DNA of 62,766 nt from positions 1 through 62,766 of the forward strand of contig NVTE01000011.1 of the NCBI GenBank assembly GCA_002401455.1, given 5' to 3'. The DNA comes from Alphaproteobacteria bacterium (GTDB taxonomy: Bacteria; Pseudomonadota; Alphaproteobacteria; Sphingomonadales; Emcibacteraceae). Shown here piece after piece: positions 35,201 to 45,063 of the stretch. Within the stretch, counting starts at the first letter, position 1, and every line of letters begins with the position of its first letter. Made by a program: the position numbers and the translations under genes. The notes below the pieces were generated by a model. It was not told the DNA's origin. It searched no databases and saw nothing but the letters and a program-made list of their open reading frames with translations.

Positions 35201-35565
35201 TCAATGCTGACAACTGCCTGTCTAAGCACCGCGGCAGCATCATTCCCCGCAATGCCTGCACCACCGGTTGGGTCAGCACGGTTAATATGCGTTTCATCCA
35301 GGAATTTGAGATCGTGGCCGGTCATAAGGTCGAGTTCATCCTCGACATTAAAAATCTCGGCAACCTGATCAACAATAGTTGGGGCCGTCTTGATACCATA
35401 TTCCAACCATCAAATGTTCCGTTGGCCAATGTGGCGATAACGGAAGATGGAACACAGTATATTTATAGTCCCTCCGGAACCTCAACAGCAACGGGAGCGA
35501 ATCCAAACATTGCCCGCCTGCCCTCTGTTTACCGGATACAGTTTGGACTCCGGTATCGGTTCTAA
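32269..35565 (+). CDS. Oar-like TonB-dependent receptor with N-terminal carboxypeptidase-regulatory-like domain (copy 2)
   Basis: 1098 residues, paralogous to the receptor at 27816 over its whole length. Both share the N-terminus style (SGLLISTALRKSLLHTSTA against GLMLSSALRSSLLNTSTA), the EEIVVT box, FRFNSVTIDGVAQNDNFGL, VTKSGTNEFHGSAYGFY and the late NNSWGRLD/NNKWGRFE. The chain ends in F (FGLRYRF). ATG 32269 follows AAAGGGAAG. Divergence between the copies is greatest in the barrel loops, so they may take different ligands. The substrate is probably nucleic-acid derived (context only). Confidence 0.94.
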   Translation: MTSIKSSLSGLLISTALRKSLLHTSTAVAIALASATTFSLQVEAQTTTSVLRVRVIDAAGLDLSNVSVTILHVPTGRTFDRLTNSAGMLVAKGLPVGGPYIVRLTDEARVMKDAPTSIGDIHLKLGESESVTLLANRGAGADQVTLEEIVVTSQRVLTALRTGAGREFNRGTIEGISSISRDFISVLETDSKILVDESVPRGPALSIAGANFRFNSVTIDGVAQNDNFGLSLNASATQRSPISIDAIEAINVNIAPFDVTYGNFLGGNINIVTKSGTNEFHGSAYGFYTDQGLTGDTSKGENLSIGEFKETTYGATLGGPIIEDKLFFFVNYEKFKTTRPANTQSIENIPGVTQADIDEAIDIFNNVYGFDPGQFSTTDDDQDEKILVKLDWNISDNHRATATYQRAKGDVIFDDFPELGILNSGRYNINEKLDSYSFQLFSDWTDSFSTEVKLGYKDVENRQVSIDSSTPDFLIILPETGGTIAGGGDRFRHANTLDNTSRIFRLKGDYTVGDHTITGGFEQEHNSVNNVFLPFSRGQVAFIGLDNFRNKEAQFILFGGSNTGLTEDADAVFSLTTNSLYLQDEWLVTDDLTIKFGVRYDWMKNSDEIAFNQNFLDRNGFDNTENLDGKDMFLPRFGFNWQADDRLTVRGGVGLFGGGTPLIMLSNAYGANGITRTFAGFFSKDFNSPFIDGLINDSVANLPDADAISNNFQALLGTNPAADVDAISPDFELLSSWKYNLALDYVLDLSSLGMGDDWNLTLEAIYTDVKNGYDITEGRRVQTGTAPDGRPIYNNTDLEAACSTFFNCGDYIVKNTHEGSSTIISFDIAKRFDTDFGYFTTTLGYTHQDVKDVRSYNRFIAFESYAFDPQRDLENADLSASRFEIPNRITATLNWEKEIWGDNLTKLGFVYTGRSGRNFSYIFNGGNSDGDNVFGGNFLADFASPDNPGPNLFYVPSGLTDSIVTGDAGFLASLDQTINADNCLSKHRGSIIPRNACTTGWVSTVNMRFIQEFEIVAGHKVEFILDIKNLGNLINNSWGRLDTIFQPSNVPLANVAITEDGTQYIYSPSGTSTATGANPNIARLPSVYRIQFGLRYRF

Positions 35566-35585
35566 GGCGAGCATATTTAATACAG

Positions 35586-35617
35586 AAAAAGGGCGGCCCT
35601 GAAGCCGCCCTTTTTTT
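35586..35617 (+). terminator. Terminator between receptor copy 2 and the pyrimidine operon (works both ways)
   Basis: AAAAAGGGCGGC (35586-35597) and GCCGCCCTTTTT (35604-35615) pair perfectly around a 6-nt loop. The A-run on one side and T-run on the other let it end both convergent transcripts. Confidence 0.93.
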
Positions 35618-35632
35618 ATCTCTGCCTGAAAT

Positions 35633-38523
<2,891 letters not shown>

Positions 38524-38561
38524 CTGTCCCTCCCTATATTTTTTAGATCAATTTTTTTAGA

Positions 38562-39446
38562 TCATTCTCCGCGGGTCAAGGGCCCATAAGTTTCCGGCCG
38601 GCGGTCGCGGAAGAACTGCCATTTGTTGCGCACCTCCCGGACCAGCCCCATATCCATGTCATGGATGATCAGCTCATCCTGGTCGCGGCTGGCCTCTTTT
38701 TCGATCTGACCCCTCGGATTGACAAAATAGCTCTGGCCATAGAATTCCCCGATATTCCACGGTGCTTCCATCCCAATGCGGTTGATGGCCCCGATCCAGC
38801 AGCCATTGGCCGCCGCCGAAGCCGGTTGTTCCAGCTTCCACAAATATTCAGACAGCCCGGCCACCGTCGCCGATGGATTGACAATATATTCCGCGCCATT
38901 GAGCGCCAGCGCCCGCCAGCCCTCGGGAAAATGGCGGTCATAGCAGATATAAACCCCGAGCTTGCAATATTTGGTCTCAAATACCGGCCAGTCAGAGGTG
39001 CCGGGTTTAAAGAAGAATTTCTCCCAGAAACCGGCGACCTGGGGGATATGGGTTTTGCGGTATTTGCCGAGGTATGTGCCGTCCGCATCAATCACGGCGG
39101 CGGTGTTGTAATAGACCCCGGTGACATCATCGCGTTCATAGATCGGGACAACGATGACCATGTCATATTTGGCGGCATAGACCTGCATCAGTTTGGTGGT
39201 TGGGCCGCCCGGGATCAGTTCCGCGCTCTGGTACCATTTTTCATCCTGGCTCGGGCAAAAATAGGGCTGGGTGAACACCTCCTGAAAACATAGGACCTGC
39301 ACCCCCGCCTGCCCGGCTTGCTCGATCATGGGAATATGAGCATCAATCATCACTTTGCGAATGGTTTCCGGATCATTGTCGGTCGATGATTTGAGGGCCA
39401 TCTGAATCAGCCCTCCCCTGAGCATTCCGGTTTTTGGTGGTGTCAT
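38562..39446 (-). CDS. Beta-ureidopropionase (N-carbamoyl-beta-alanine amidohydrolase)
   Basis: 294 residues of the nitrilase superfamily. The catalytic triad is visible as Glu in LCFQEVFTQPYF, Lys in KYRKTHIPQ and Cys in GVYICYDRHFPEGWR. The long match to bacterial beta-alanine synthases includes NRIGMEAPWNIGEFYGQSYF. It hydrolyses N-carbamoyl-beta-alanine to beta-alanine, CO2 and ammonia, the third reductive step. It lies 12 nt after mmsA and 38 nt before the permease on the same transcript. Confidence 0.94.
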   Translation of the reverse strand: MTPPKTGMLRGGLIQMALKSSTDNDPETIRKVMIDAHIPMIEQAGQAGVQVLCFQEVFTQPYFCPSQDEKWYQSAELIPGGPTTKLMQVYAAKYDMVIVVPIYERDDVTGVYYNTAAVIDADGTYLGKYRKTHIPQVAGFWEKFFFKPGTSDWPVFETKYCKLGVYICYDRHFPEGWRALALNGAEYIVNPSATVAGLSEYLWKLEQPASAAANGCWIGAINRIGMEAPWNIGEFYGQSYFVNPRGQIEKEASRDQDELIIHDMDMGLVREVRNKWQFFRDRRPETYGPLTRGE

Positions 39447-39458
39447 AGTCTTCTCCCT

Positions 39459-40955
39459 TTATCCCATACGTGGAAATGTAAATTCTGCCCCGGACCGGAT
39501 GCCCGTGGGCCAGCGTGAGGTCACGGTCTTCAGGCGGGTATAAAAATGAATGGCTTCCGGGCCATAGATACCGTGGGCGCCGAAGATCGACTGTTTCCAG
39601 CCGCCAAAGCTGTGATAGCCCACCGGCACCGGGATCGGCACATTAATGCCGACCATACCGACCTGTATCCGGCGGGAAAAATCCCGCGCCGCGTCCCCGT
39701 CCCGGGTAAAGATGGCGGTGCCATTGCCGTATTGATGTTTGTTGATCAGATCGACGGCGGCCTCGTAACTATCCGCGCGCAAGACCGACAACACCGGGCC
39801 AAAAATTTCCTGCTGGTAGACCGTCATGTCTTCGGTCACCCGGTCCAGAAGCGTGCCGCCGACCCAGAATCCATTCTCATAGCCCTGTAATTTAAAGCCG
39901 CGTCCATCAACCAGAACCTTGGCCCCTTCCCGCTCTCCGGTGCTGATCATGCTTTCAATGCGCTGCTGGGCTTCCCGGGTAATCACCGGCCCCATCTCGG
40001 CGTCAGGGTCAGTTGACGGGCCAATTTTCAGGGCCTGGACCCGGGGCACCAGCCTCTCTATCAGCCGGTCTGCGGTCTCTTCGCCCACCGGCACTGCCAC
40101 ACTGATCGCCATGCAACGCTCCCCAGCCGACCCAAAGCCAGCGCCCATCAGCGCGTCCGCTGCCTGGTCAATGTCGGCGTCCGGCAGGATGATCATATGA
40201 TTTTTAGCCCCGCCGAGCGCCTGGACCCGCTTACCCGCCGCACAGCCCTGGCTGTAGATATAATGGGCGATGGGGGTCGAGCCGACAAAACTCAGCGCCG
40301 AGACATCTTTATGGGCAATCAGGGCGTCAACTGCCTCCTTGCCGCCGTGCACCACATTGAGAACCCCGTCCGGCAGTCCGGCCTCCTGAAACATGTCAAA
40401 GATCAGATTGGCACTGGACGGGTCGCGTTCGGACGGCTTCAGGATGAAACAATTGCCACAGGACAGGGCCATGGGGATCATCCACAAAGGCACCATGGTC
40501 GGGAAATTAAACGGGGTGATCCCGGCGACCACACCCAAAGGCTGGCGTTCCGCCGTGGTATCAATGCCCGGCCCCACATCGCGGCTGAAATCGCCCTTTA
40601 ATTTGTCGGCAATACCACAGGCATACTCAACCACTTCAAGGGCTCTGGACACTTCGCCCAGCGCATCCTCGTGGGTCTTGCCATGTTCGGCGCTGATGGT
40701 GCTGGCAATGTCATCGGCCCGGCGCAACATGACCGCACGCAGGGCAAACATCACATTGGACCTTTTTGCCGGCGAGGTTGCCGACCAGGCCGGAAAGGCT
40801 TGTTTCGCGGCCATGACAGCCGCCTCAACCTCCGCCGTGGCCCCAAGAACCACCTGGGCCACTTCTTCCCCCGTGGCCGGATTATAAACCGTTTGGGCTT
40901 TGCCGCTGGCCCCTGATGTCCGCTTTCCCCCGATGATATGTTGAATGGTGGTCAT
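39459..40955 (-). CDS. mmsA: CoA-acylating (methyl)malonate-semialdehyde dehydrogenase
   Basis: 498 residues, typical for MmsA. It oxidises malonate semialdehyde (from beta-alanine) or methylmalonate semialdehyde (from thymine) to acetyl-CoA or propionyl-CoA with NAD and CoA. The catalytic cysteine is in GSAGERCMAISVAV. GITPFNFPTMVPLWM and the C-terminal GVNVP-like GINVPIPVPVGYHSFGGWK mark the family. It starts three bases from the end of the aminotransferase and completes breakdown of the pyrimidine carbon to central metabolism. Confidence 0.95.
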   Translation of the reverse strand: MTTIQHIIGGKRTSGASGKAQTVYNPATGEEVAQVVLGATAEVEAAVMAAKQAFPAWSATSPAKRSNVMFALRAVMLRRADDIASTISAEHGKTHEDALGEVSRALEVVEYACGIADKLKGDFSRDVGPGIDTTAERQPLGVVAGITPFNFPTMVPLWMIPMALSCGNCFILKPSERDPSSANLIFDMFQEAGLPDGVLNVVHGGKEAVDALIAHKDVSALSFVGSTPIAHYIYSQGCAAGKRVQALGGAKNHMIILPDADIDQAADALMGAGFGSAGERCMAISVAVPVGEETADRLIERLVPRVQALKIGPSTDPDAEMGPVITREAQQRIESMISTGEREGAKVLVDGRGFKLQGYENGFWVGGTLLDRVTEDMTVYQQEIFGPVLSVLRADSYEAAVDLINKHQYGNGTAIFTRDGDAARDFSRRIQVGMVGINVPIPVPVGYHSFGGWKQSIFGAHGIYGPEAIHFYTRLKTVTSRWPTGIRSGAEFTFPRMG

Positions 40956-40958
40956 GGG

Positions 40959-42290
40959 TCACTCCAAATTTTTGATGATGGTTGCCAAGGTATCAAAAAT
41001 AAAATCAATCTGGCTTTTTTCGATGATCAATGGCGGCGACAGGGCGATGGTGTCGCCGGTGGTCCGGATCAGAAGCCCGGCATCATAAGCTTTCAGGAAC
41101 GCCTCGAAGGCCCGCTTTGTCGGCTTGCCGGGAAAGGGTTCCAGCTCAATACCGGCAATGAAGCCCATATTGCGCAGGTCGATCACATGGGGCAGCCCCT
41201 TCAGGGAATGCACCCCCTCCTGCCAATAGTCGGACAACTCTGTCGCCCGGGTCAGCAAGCCGTCTTCGTCATAGGTATCCAGCGTGCCCAGGGCCGCCGC
41301 GCAGGCCATGGGGTTGCCAGAAAAAGTATAGCCGTGGAAAAACTCGACCATATTTTCCGGCCCGCCCATGAACGCCTGATAGATTTTATCCTGAGCAAAC
41401 ACCGCGCCCATGGGGATCACCCCGTTGGTCAGGCCCTTGGCCGTGGTCACCAGGTCGGGCTCCACCTCAAACTTATTGACCGCGAACGGCGTGCCCAGGC
41501 GGCCAAAGCCGGTGATCACTTCATCAAAAATCAGCAGGATGCCATGTTTATCACATATTTTTCGCAGGCGGCCAAGATAGCCTTTTGGCGGCAGCAGAAC
41601 CCCGGCAGACCCGGCCAGCGGCTCAACAATCACCGCCGCGATAGTTGACGGATCATGCAGCTCGCACAGTCGTTCCAGGTCATCGGCAAGCGCAGCCCCA
41701 TGCTCGGGCTGGCCCTTGGAGAAACGGTTTTCCGCGATGCCGTGAGTATGCCGCATATGATCAACCCCGGCGACCAGGTTGCCAAACATCTTGCGGTTGG
41801 CCGACATACCGCCGACCGACATACCGCCAAAATTAACCCCGTGATAGCCCTTTTCCCGGCCAATCAGGCGGGTCCGCTGGCCCTCGCCCCGCACCCGGTG
41901 ATAAGCGATGGCCATTTTCAGCGCGGTCTCTACCGATTCAGAGCCGGAATTGGTGAAGAATATCCGGTTCAGGTTCCCCGGCATCATCCCCGCCAACCGG
42001 TTGGCCAGTTCAAACTGTTTCGGGTGACCCATCTGGAAAGACGGGGCATAATCCAGTTCCGCCGCCTGTTTTTGGATCGCCTCGACAATGCGCGGCCGGT
42101 TATGCCCGGCATTGCAGCACCATAATCCGGCAATACCATCCAGCAGATCCCGGCCGTCAGAGGTCTTGAAATACATGCCATCGGCCCCGACGATCAGGCG
42201 CGGATGGGCTTTAAACTGCCGGTTGGCAGTAAAAGGCATCCAATAGGCGTCCATGTCGTTGGCTTTCTGGCCAGCGGGCATCGGGGTCAT
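40959..42290 (-). CDS. Beta-alanine (omega-amino acid):pyruvate aminotransferase
   Basis: A class-III PLP aminotransferase of 443 residues when started at ATG 42290. That ATG overlaps the preA stop (ATGA) and has GGAGG upstream, so I prefer it to the longer frame beginning at 42401. The PLP lysine is in TTAKGLTNG, DEVITGFGRLG provides the pyridine-N aspartate, and NSGSESVETALKMA binds phosphate. AYWMPFTANRQFK at the N-terminus is typical of beta-alanine:pyruvate transaminases. It turns beta-alanine into malonate semialdehyde. Confidence 0.94.
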   Translation of the reverse strand: MTPMPAGQKANDMDAYWMPFTANRQFKAHPRLIVGADGMYFKTSDGRDLLDGIAGLWCCNAGHNRPRIVEAIQKQAAELDYAPSFQMGHPKQFELANRLAGMMPGNLNRIFFTNSGSESVETALKMAIAYHRVRGEGQRTRLIGREKGYHGVNFGGMSVGGMSANRKMFGNLVAGVDHMRHTHGIAENRFSKGQPEHGAALADDLERLCELHDPSTIAAVIVEPLAGSAGVLLPPKGYLGRLRKICDKHGILLIFDEVITGFGRLGTPFAVNKFEVEPDLVTTAKGLTNGVIPMGAVFAQDKIYQAFMGGPENMVEFFHGYTFSGNPMACAAALGTLDTYDEDGLLTRATELSDYWQEGVHSLKGLPHVIDLRNMGFIAGIELEPFPGKPTKRAFEAFLKAYDAGLLIRTTGDTIALSPPLIIEKSQIDFIFDTLATIIKNLE

Positions 42291-43561
42291 TGGCTGCCTC
42301 CTAAAGGGTTTTTCGGATGATCCGGCCAGGTAAGATAAGGCAGGTCCGTCTCTACCGGCCGCATTTCTATGCAATTTGGCACCGGACAGATAATGGCGCA
42401 CAGGTTACAGCCGACACATTCCTGATCAATAACGGTGAAGGTCCGTTTGCCCTCCGGCGACACGTCAAACTTTATCGCCTGATGGGCGGCGTCTTCACAG
42501 GCGATATGACAGCGGCCACATTCGATACAGGCCTCCTGGTCAATGACCGCCTTGGTATCGAAATTCATGTTCAGATCATTCCAGTTGACGGTATTGCGGA
42601 TCGCCAGCCCCCGAAAATCTTCGATGGTCTTATAGCCCTTGCTGTCCATATAACTGGACAGGCCGTCAATCATATCGTCGACGATGCGGAAGCCATAGAG
42701 CATGGCGGCGGTGCATACCTGCAGGGCATTAGCCCCCAGCGCAATAAATTCCGCCGCATCGCGCCAGTTTTCAATGCCGCCAATGGCCGATATGTCAATG
42801 CCCTGGGTCTCCGGACTGCGGGCTATTTCGGCCACCATATGCAGGGCGATCGGCTTGACCGCCGCGCCACAATAACCGCCGTGAGTGCCCTTGCCATCAA
42901 CAACCGGGTTTGGCGCCATGGCGTCAAGATCGACAGAGATCACCGAATTGACCGTATTGATCAGCGAGATGGCGTCCGCGCCGCCGGCCTTGGCCGCTTC
43001 CGCGCTCCACAGGATATCTGTGATATTGGGGGTCAGCTTGGTAAAGACCGGAATATCCACCGCCTCCCGCACCCAGCGGGTGGTCTGCTCAATCATCTCC
43101 GGCACCTGGCCGATGGCGGACCCCATGTCGCGTTCACACATGCCGTGGGGACAGCCCAGGTTCAGCTCAATGCCATGCACCCCGGCACCAGCAATCCTGA
43201 TGGCCAGGTCCTTCCACGCCCGCTCGTCCACCGGGGCCATCATCGAGCCGATGATCACCCGGTCTGGCCATTCCTTACGGATCTGGGCAATTTCCCGCAG
43301 GTTAACCTCCAGCGGACGGTCAGAGATCAGCTCAATATTATTAAAGCCGATCACCCCCCGATTACTGCCATAAAGGGCGCCGTAGCGGCTGGCCACATTG
43401 ATCACCGGCGGGTCTTCGCCGAGGGTTTTCCAGACAACGCCGGCCCATCCCGCCTCGAAGGCGCGGACCACATTGATATATTTGTCCGTTGGCGGGGCGG
43501 AGGCCAGCCAGAAGGGGTTGATACTGTCAATCCCGGCAATGCTACATCTTAAATCAGCCAT
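42287..43561 (-). CDS. preA: NAD-dependent dihydropyrimidine dehydrogenase, PreA subunit
   Basis: 424 residues. The first 300 or so are the FMN-binding dihydroorotate-dehydrogenase-like barrel that reduces uracil/thymine, with FWLASAPPTD and ELNLGCPHGMCERDMG. The C-terminus has two [4Fe-4S] ferredoxin motifs, CIECGRCHIACED and CVGCNLCAIICPV. It lies 11 nt after preT and overlaps the next gene by four bases. PreA with PreT forms the first, committed step of reductive pyrimidine degradation. Confidence 0.97.
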   Translation of the reverse strand: MADLRCSIAGIDSINPFWLASAPPTDKYINVVRAFEAGWAGVVWKTLGEDPPVINVASRYGALYGSNRGVIGFNNIELISDRPLEVNLREIAQIRKEWPDRVIIGSMMAPVDERAWKDLAIRIAGAGVHGIELNLGCPHGMCERDMGSAIGQVPEMIEQTTRWVREAVDIPVFTKLTPNITDILWSAEAAKAGGADAISLINTVNSVISVDLDAMAPNPVVDGKGTHGGYCGAAVKPIALHMVAEIARSPETQGIDISAIGGIENWRDAAEFIALGANALQVCTAAMLYGFRIVDDMIDGLSSYMDSKGYKTIEDFRGLAIRNTVNWNDLNMNFDTKAVIDQEACIECGRCHIACEDAAHQAIKFDVSPEGKRTFTVIDQECVGCNLCAIICPVPNCIEMRPVETDLPYLTWPDHPKNPLGGSQ

Positions 43562-43572
43562 ATCAGGTGTCC

Positions 43573-44913
43573 TTAATTATTCTGCAGCCAGCTATCGACA
43601 AAAAGAGCCGCCTGCTTGCCGTCCTCAACCGCCTGCACCGTCAGGTCTTCGCCGGTAGCGATACAATCGCCGCCGGCAAAGACACCGGTGACGCTGGTCT
43701 GATAGTCATCCGTGACGGTGAGCTTGCCGTAAGAGGTGTCTAGAGCCAGCAGTCCGGCTCCGTCGAATTTCTGGCCGATGGCTTTCAGAACCCTATCGCA
43801 GGCAATGTCATAGCTGTCCCCGGTGCCGGTCAGCCGACCGTCCACAAGCTGAGTCCGCTCAAAGGTCAGGGCTGTCACCGCCTGCACGCCCTGGACCGCC
43901 ACTGGTTTTGACCACAGCACCACCTTAACCCCGTTCCTGCGGGCCAGATCGACCTCGAAGCCTGTGGCGCCCATCTGGGATTCGCCCCGGCGGTAGACCA
44001 GAGTCACATTTTCCGCCCCCAGTTGTTTCGACTGCACGGCGGCATCGATCGCCGTGTTGCCACCACCAATGACGATGATATGCTGCCCAAGTTTTATCCG
44101 GGACGGGTCATCGGATTGGCGCACCTGTTCAATGAAATCGATGGCGTCCGTGATGCCGTCTTTATCTTCCCCCTCAAGGCCTAGGTCATTCACCCCGCCG
44201 AGGCCGACCCCGATAAAGACCGCATCATGCTGCAGCCGCATATCATTCAGAGTCAAGACCCCACCCAGGGGCTGGTCATACATGATATCAATGCCGCCAA
44301 TGCCCAGCAGGAATTCAACCTCCCGCGCGGCAAAATTATTGACCATTTTATAGGCGGCCAGGCCGTATTCATTGAGCCCGCCCGGCTTGGACCGGGCTTC
44401 ATAAACGCTCACCCTATGACCGAGCATAGCGGCCCGGTGAGCAAAGGACAGCCCCGCCGGTCCGGCACCGATTACCGCTAGGTGCCGTCCGGTCTCCACC
44501 GCCCGCTGGAAAGGGTGAGGTCCACCTTTGGCCATCAGGTGATCCGTGGCATAGCGTTGCAGCAGGCCGATCTCAACCGGCTTGGTCTCAGCCAGATTAT
44601 GGACACAGGCCTGCTCACAGAGCACTTCCGTTGGACAAGCCCGGGCACAAGTGCCGCCCATGATATTTTCACTGAGGATGGTCCGGGCAGATCCGGTGAC
44701 ATTTCCGGTTCTGATCTGGTGAATGAAGGTTGGAATATCGATCGACGTCGGGCAGGCCTTGATACAGGGCGCATCATAACAATACAGGCAATGATCCGCC
44801 TCTTTCACCGCCATAAGATCCGTGAGGGGTTTATGAAGGTCGTCGAAAAATAGCGTGGCATCCTGATGGGCTGATGCCGCTGCACAATCGTCTTTGCGAG
44901 AATGTAGGGTCAT
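43573..44913 (-). CDS. preT: NAD-dependent dihydropyrimidine dehydrogenase, PreT subunit
   Basis: 446 residues. The N-terminus binds iron-sulphur clusters (CLYCYDAPCIKACP, CARACPTEVLCEQACV). An FAD site follows at VIGAGPAGLSFAHRA (about 148-162) and an NADH site at VIGGGNTAIDAAVQ (about 290). It passes electrons from NADH to PreA. It is the first gene of the seven-gene operon, 32 nt downstream of a RutR-like dyad. Confidence 0.96.
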   Translation of the reverse strand: MTLHSRKDDCAAASAHQDATLFFDDLHKPLTDLMAVKEADHCLYCYDAPCIKACPTSIDIPTFIHQIRTGNVTGSARTILSENIMGGTCARACPTEVLCEQACVHNLAETKPVEIGLLQRYATDHLMAKGGPHPFQRAVETGRHLAVIGAGPAGLSFAHRAAMLGHRVSVYEARSKPGGLNEYGLAAYKMVNNFAAREVEFLLGIGGIDIMYDQPLGGVLTLNDMRLQHDAVFIGVGLGGVNDLGLEGEDKDGITDAIDFIEQVRQSDDPSRIKLGQHIIVIGGGNTAIDAAVQSKQLGAENVTLVYRRGESQMGATGFEVDLARRNGVKVVLWSKPVAVQGVQAVTALTFERTQLVDGRLTGTGDSYDIACDRVLKAIGQKFDGAGLLALDTSYGKLTVTDDYQTSVTGVFAGGDCIATGEDLTVQAVEDGKQAALFVDSWLQNN

Positions 44914-44944
44914 ATGTAGCTCCTATCTGCCCTACGGTATTAAA

Positions 44945-44964
44945 ATTTGACCGTTTAGTCAAAT
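44945..44964. promoter_or_regulatory. RutR-like operator of the pyrimidine degradation operon
   Basis: ATTTGAC-N6-GTCAAAT is a perfect-arm dyad. Its core TTGACCGTTTAGTCAA differs from the RutR consensus TTGACCANNTGGTCAA in two bases. It sits 32 nt before the preT start. Confidence 0.7.
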
Positions 44965-45009
44965 AATATTTCATTCCCTTAAGGATTGTTAATTTTAGTA
45001 GGAGCCCAC

Positions 45010-45038
45010 AAAAAAAGAGGCGACCAAAGCCGCCTCTT
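45010..45038 (-). terminator. Terminator of the 45-kb TonB receptor (minus strand)
   Basis: AAGAGGCG (45015-45022) pairs with CGCCTCTT (45031-45038), and the A-run 45010-45016 is the T-tract on the minus strand. Confidence 0.88.
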
Positions 45039-45063
45039 CAAAATTTGTCATTATGGTGGTTAT

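Noticed and set aside
42317..43552. 411-residue plus-strand frame opposite preA
   Set aside because: Shadow of preA, which has intact FMN and Fe-S motifs and sits in an operon.
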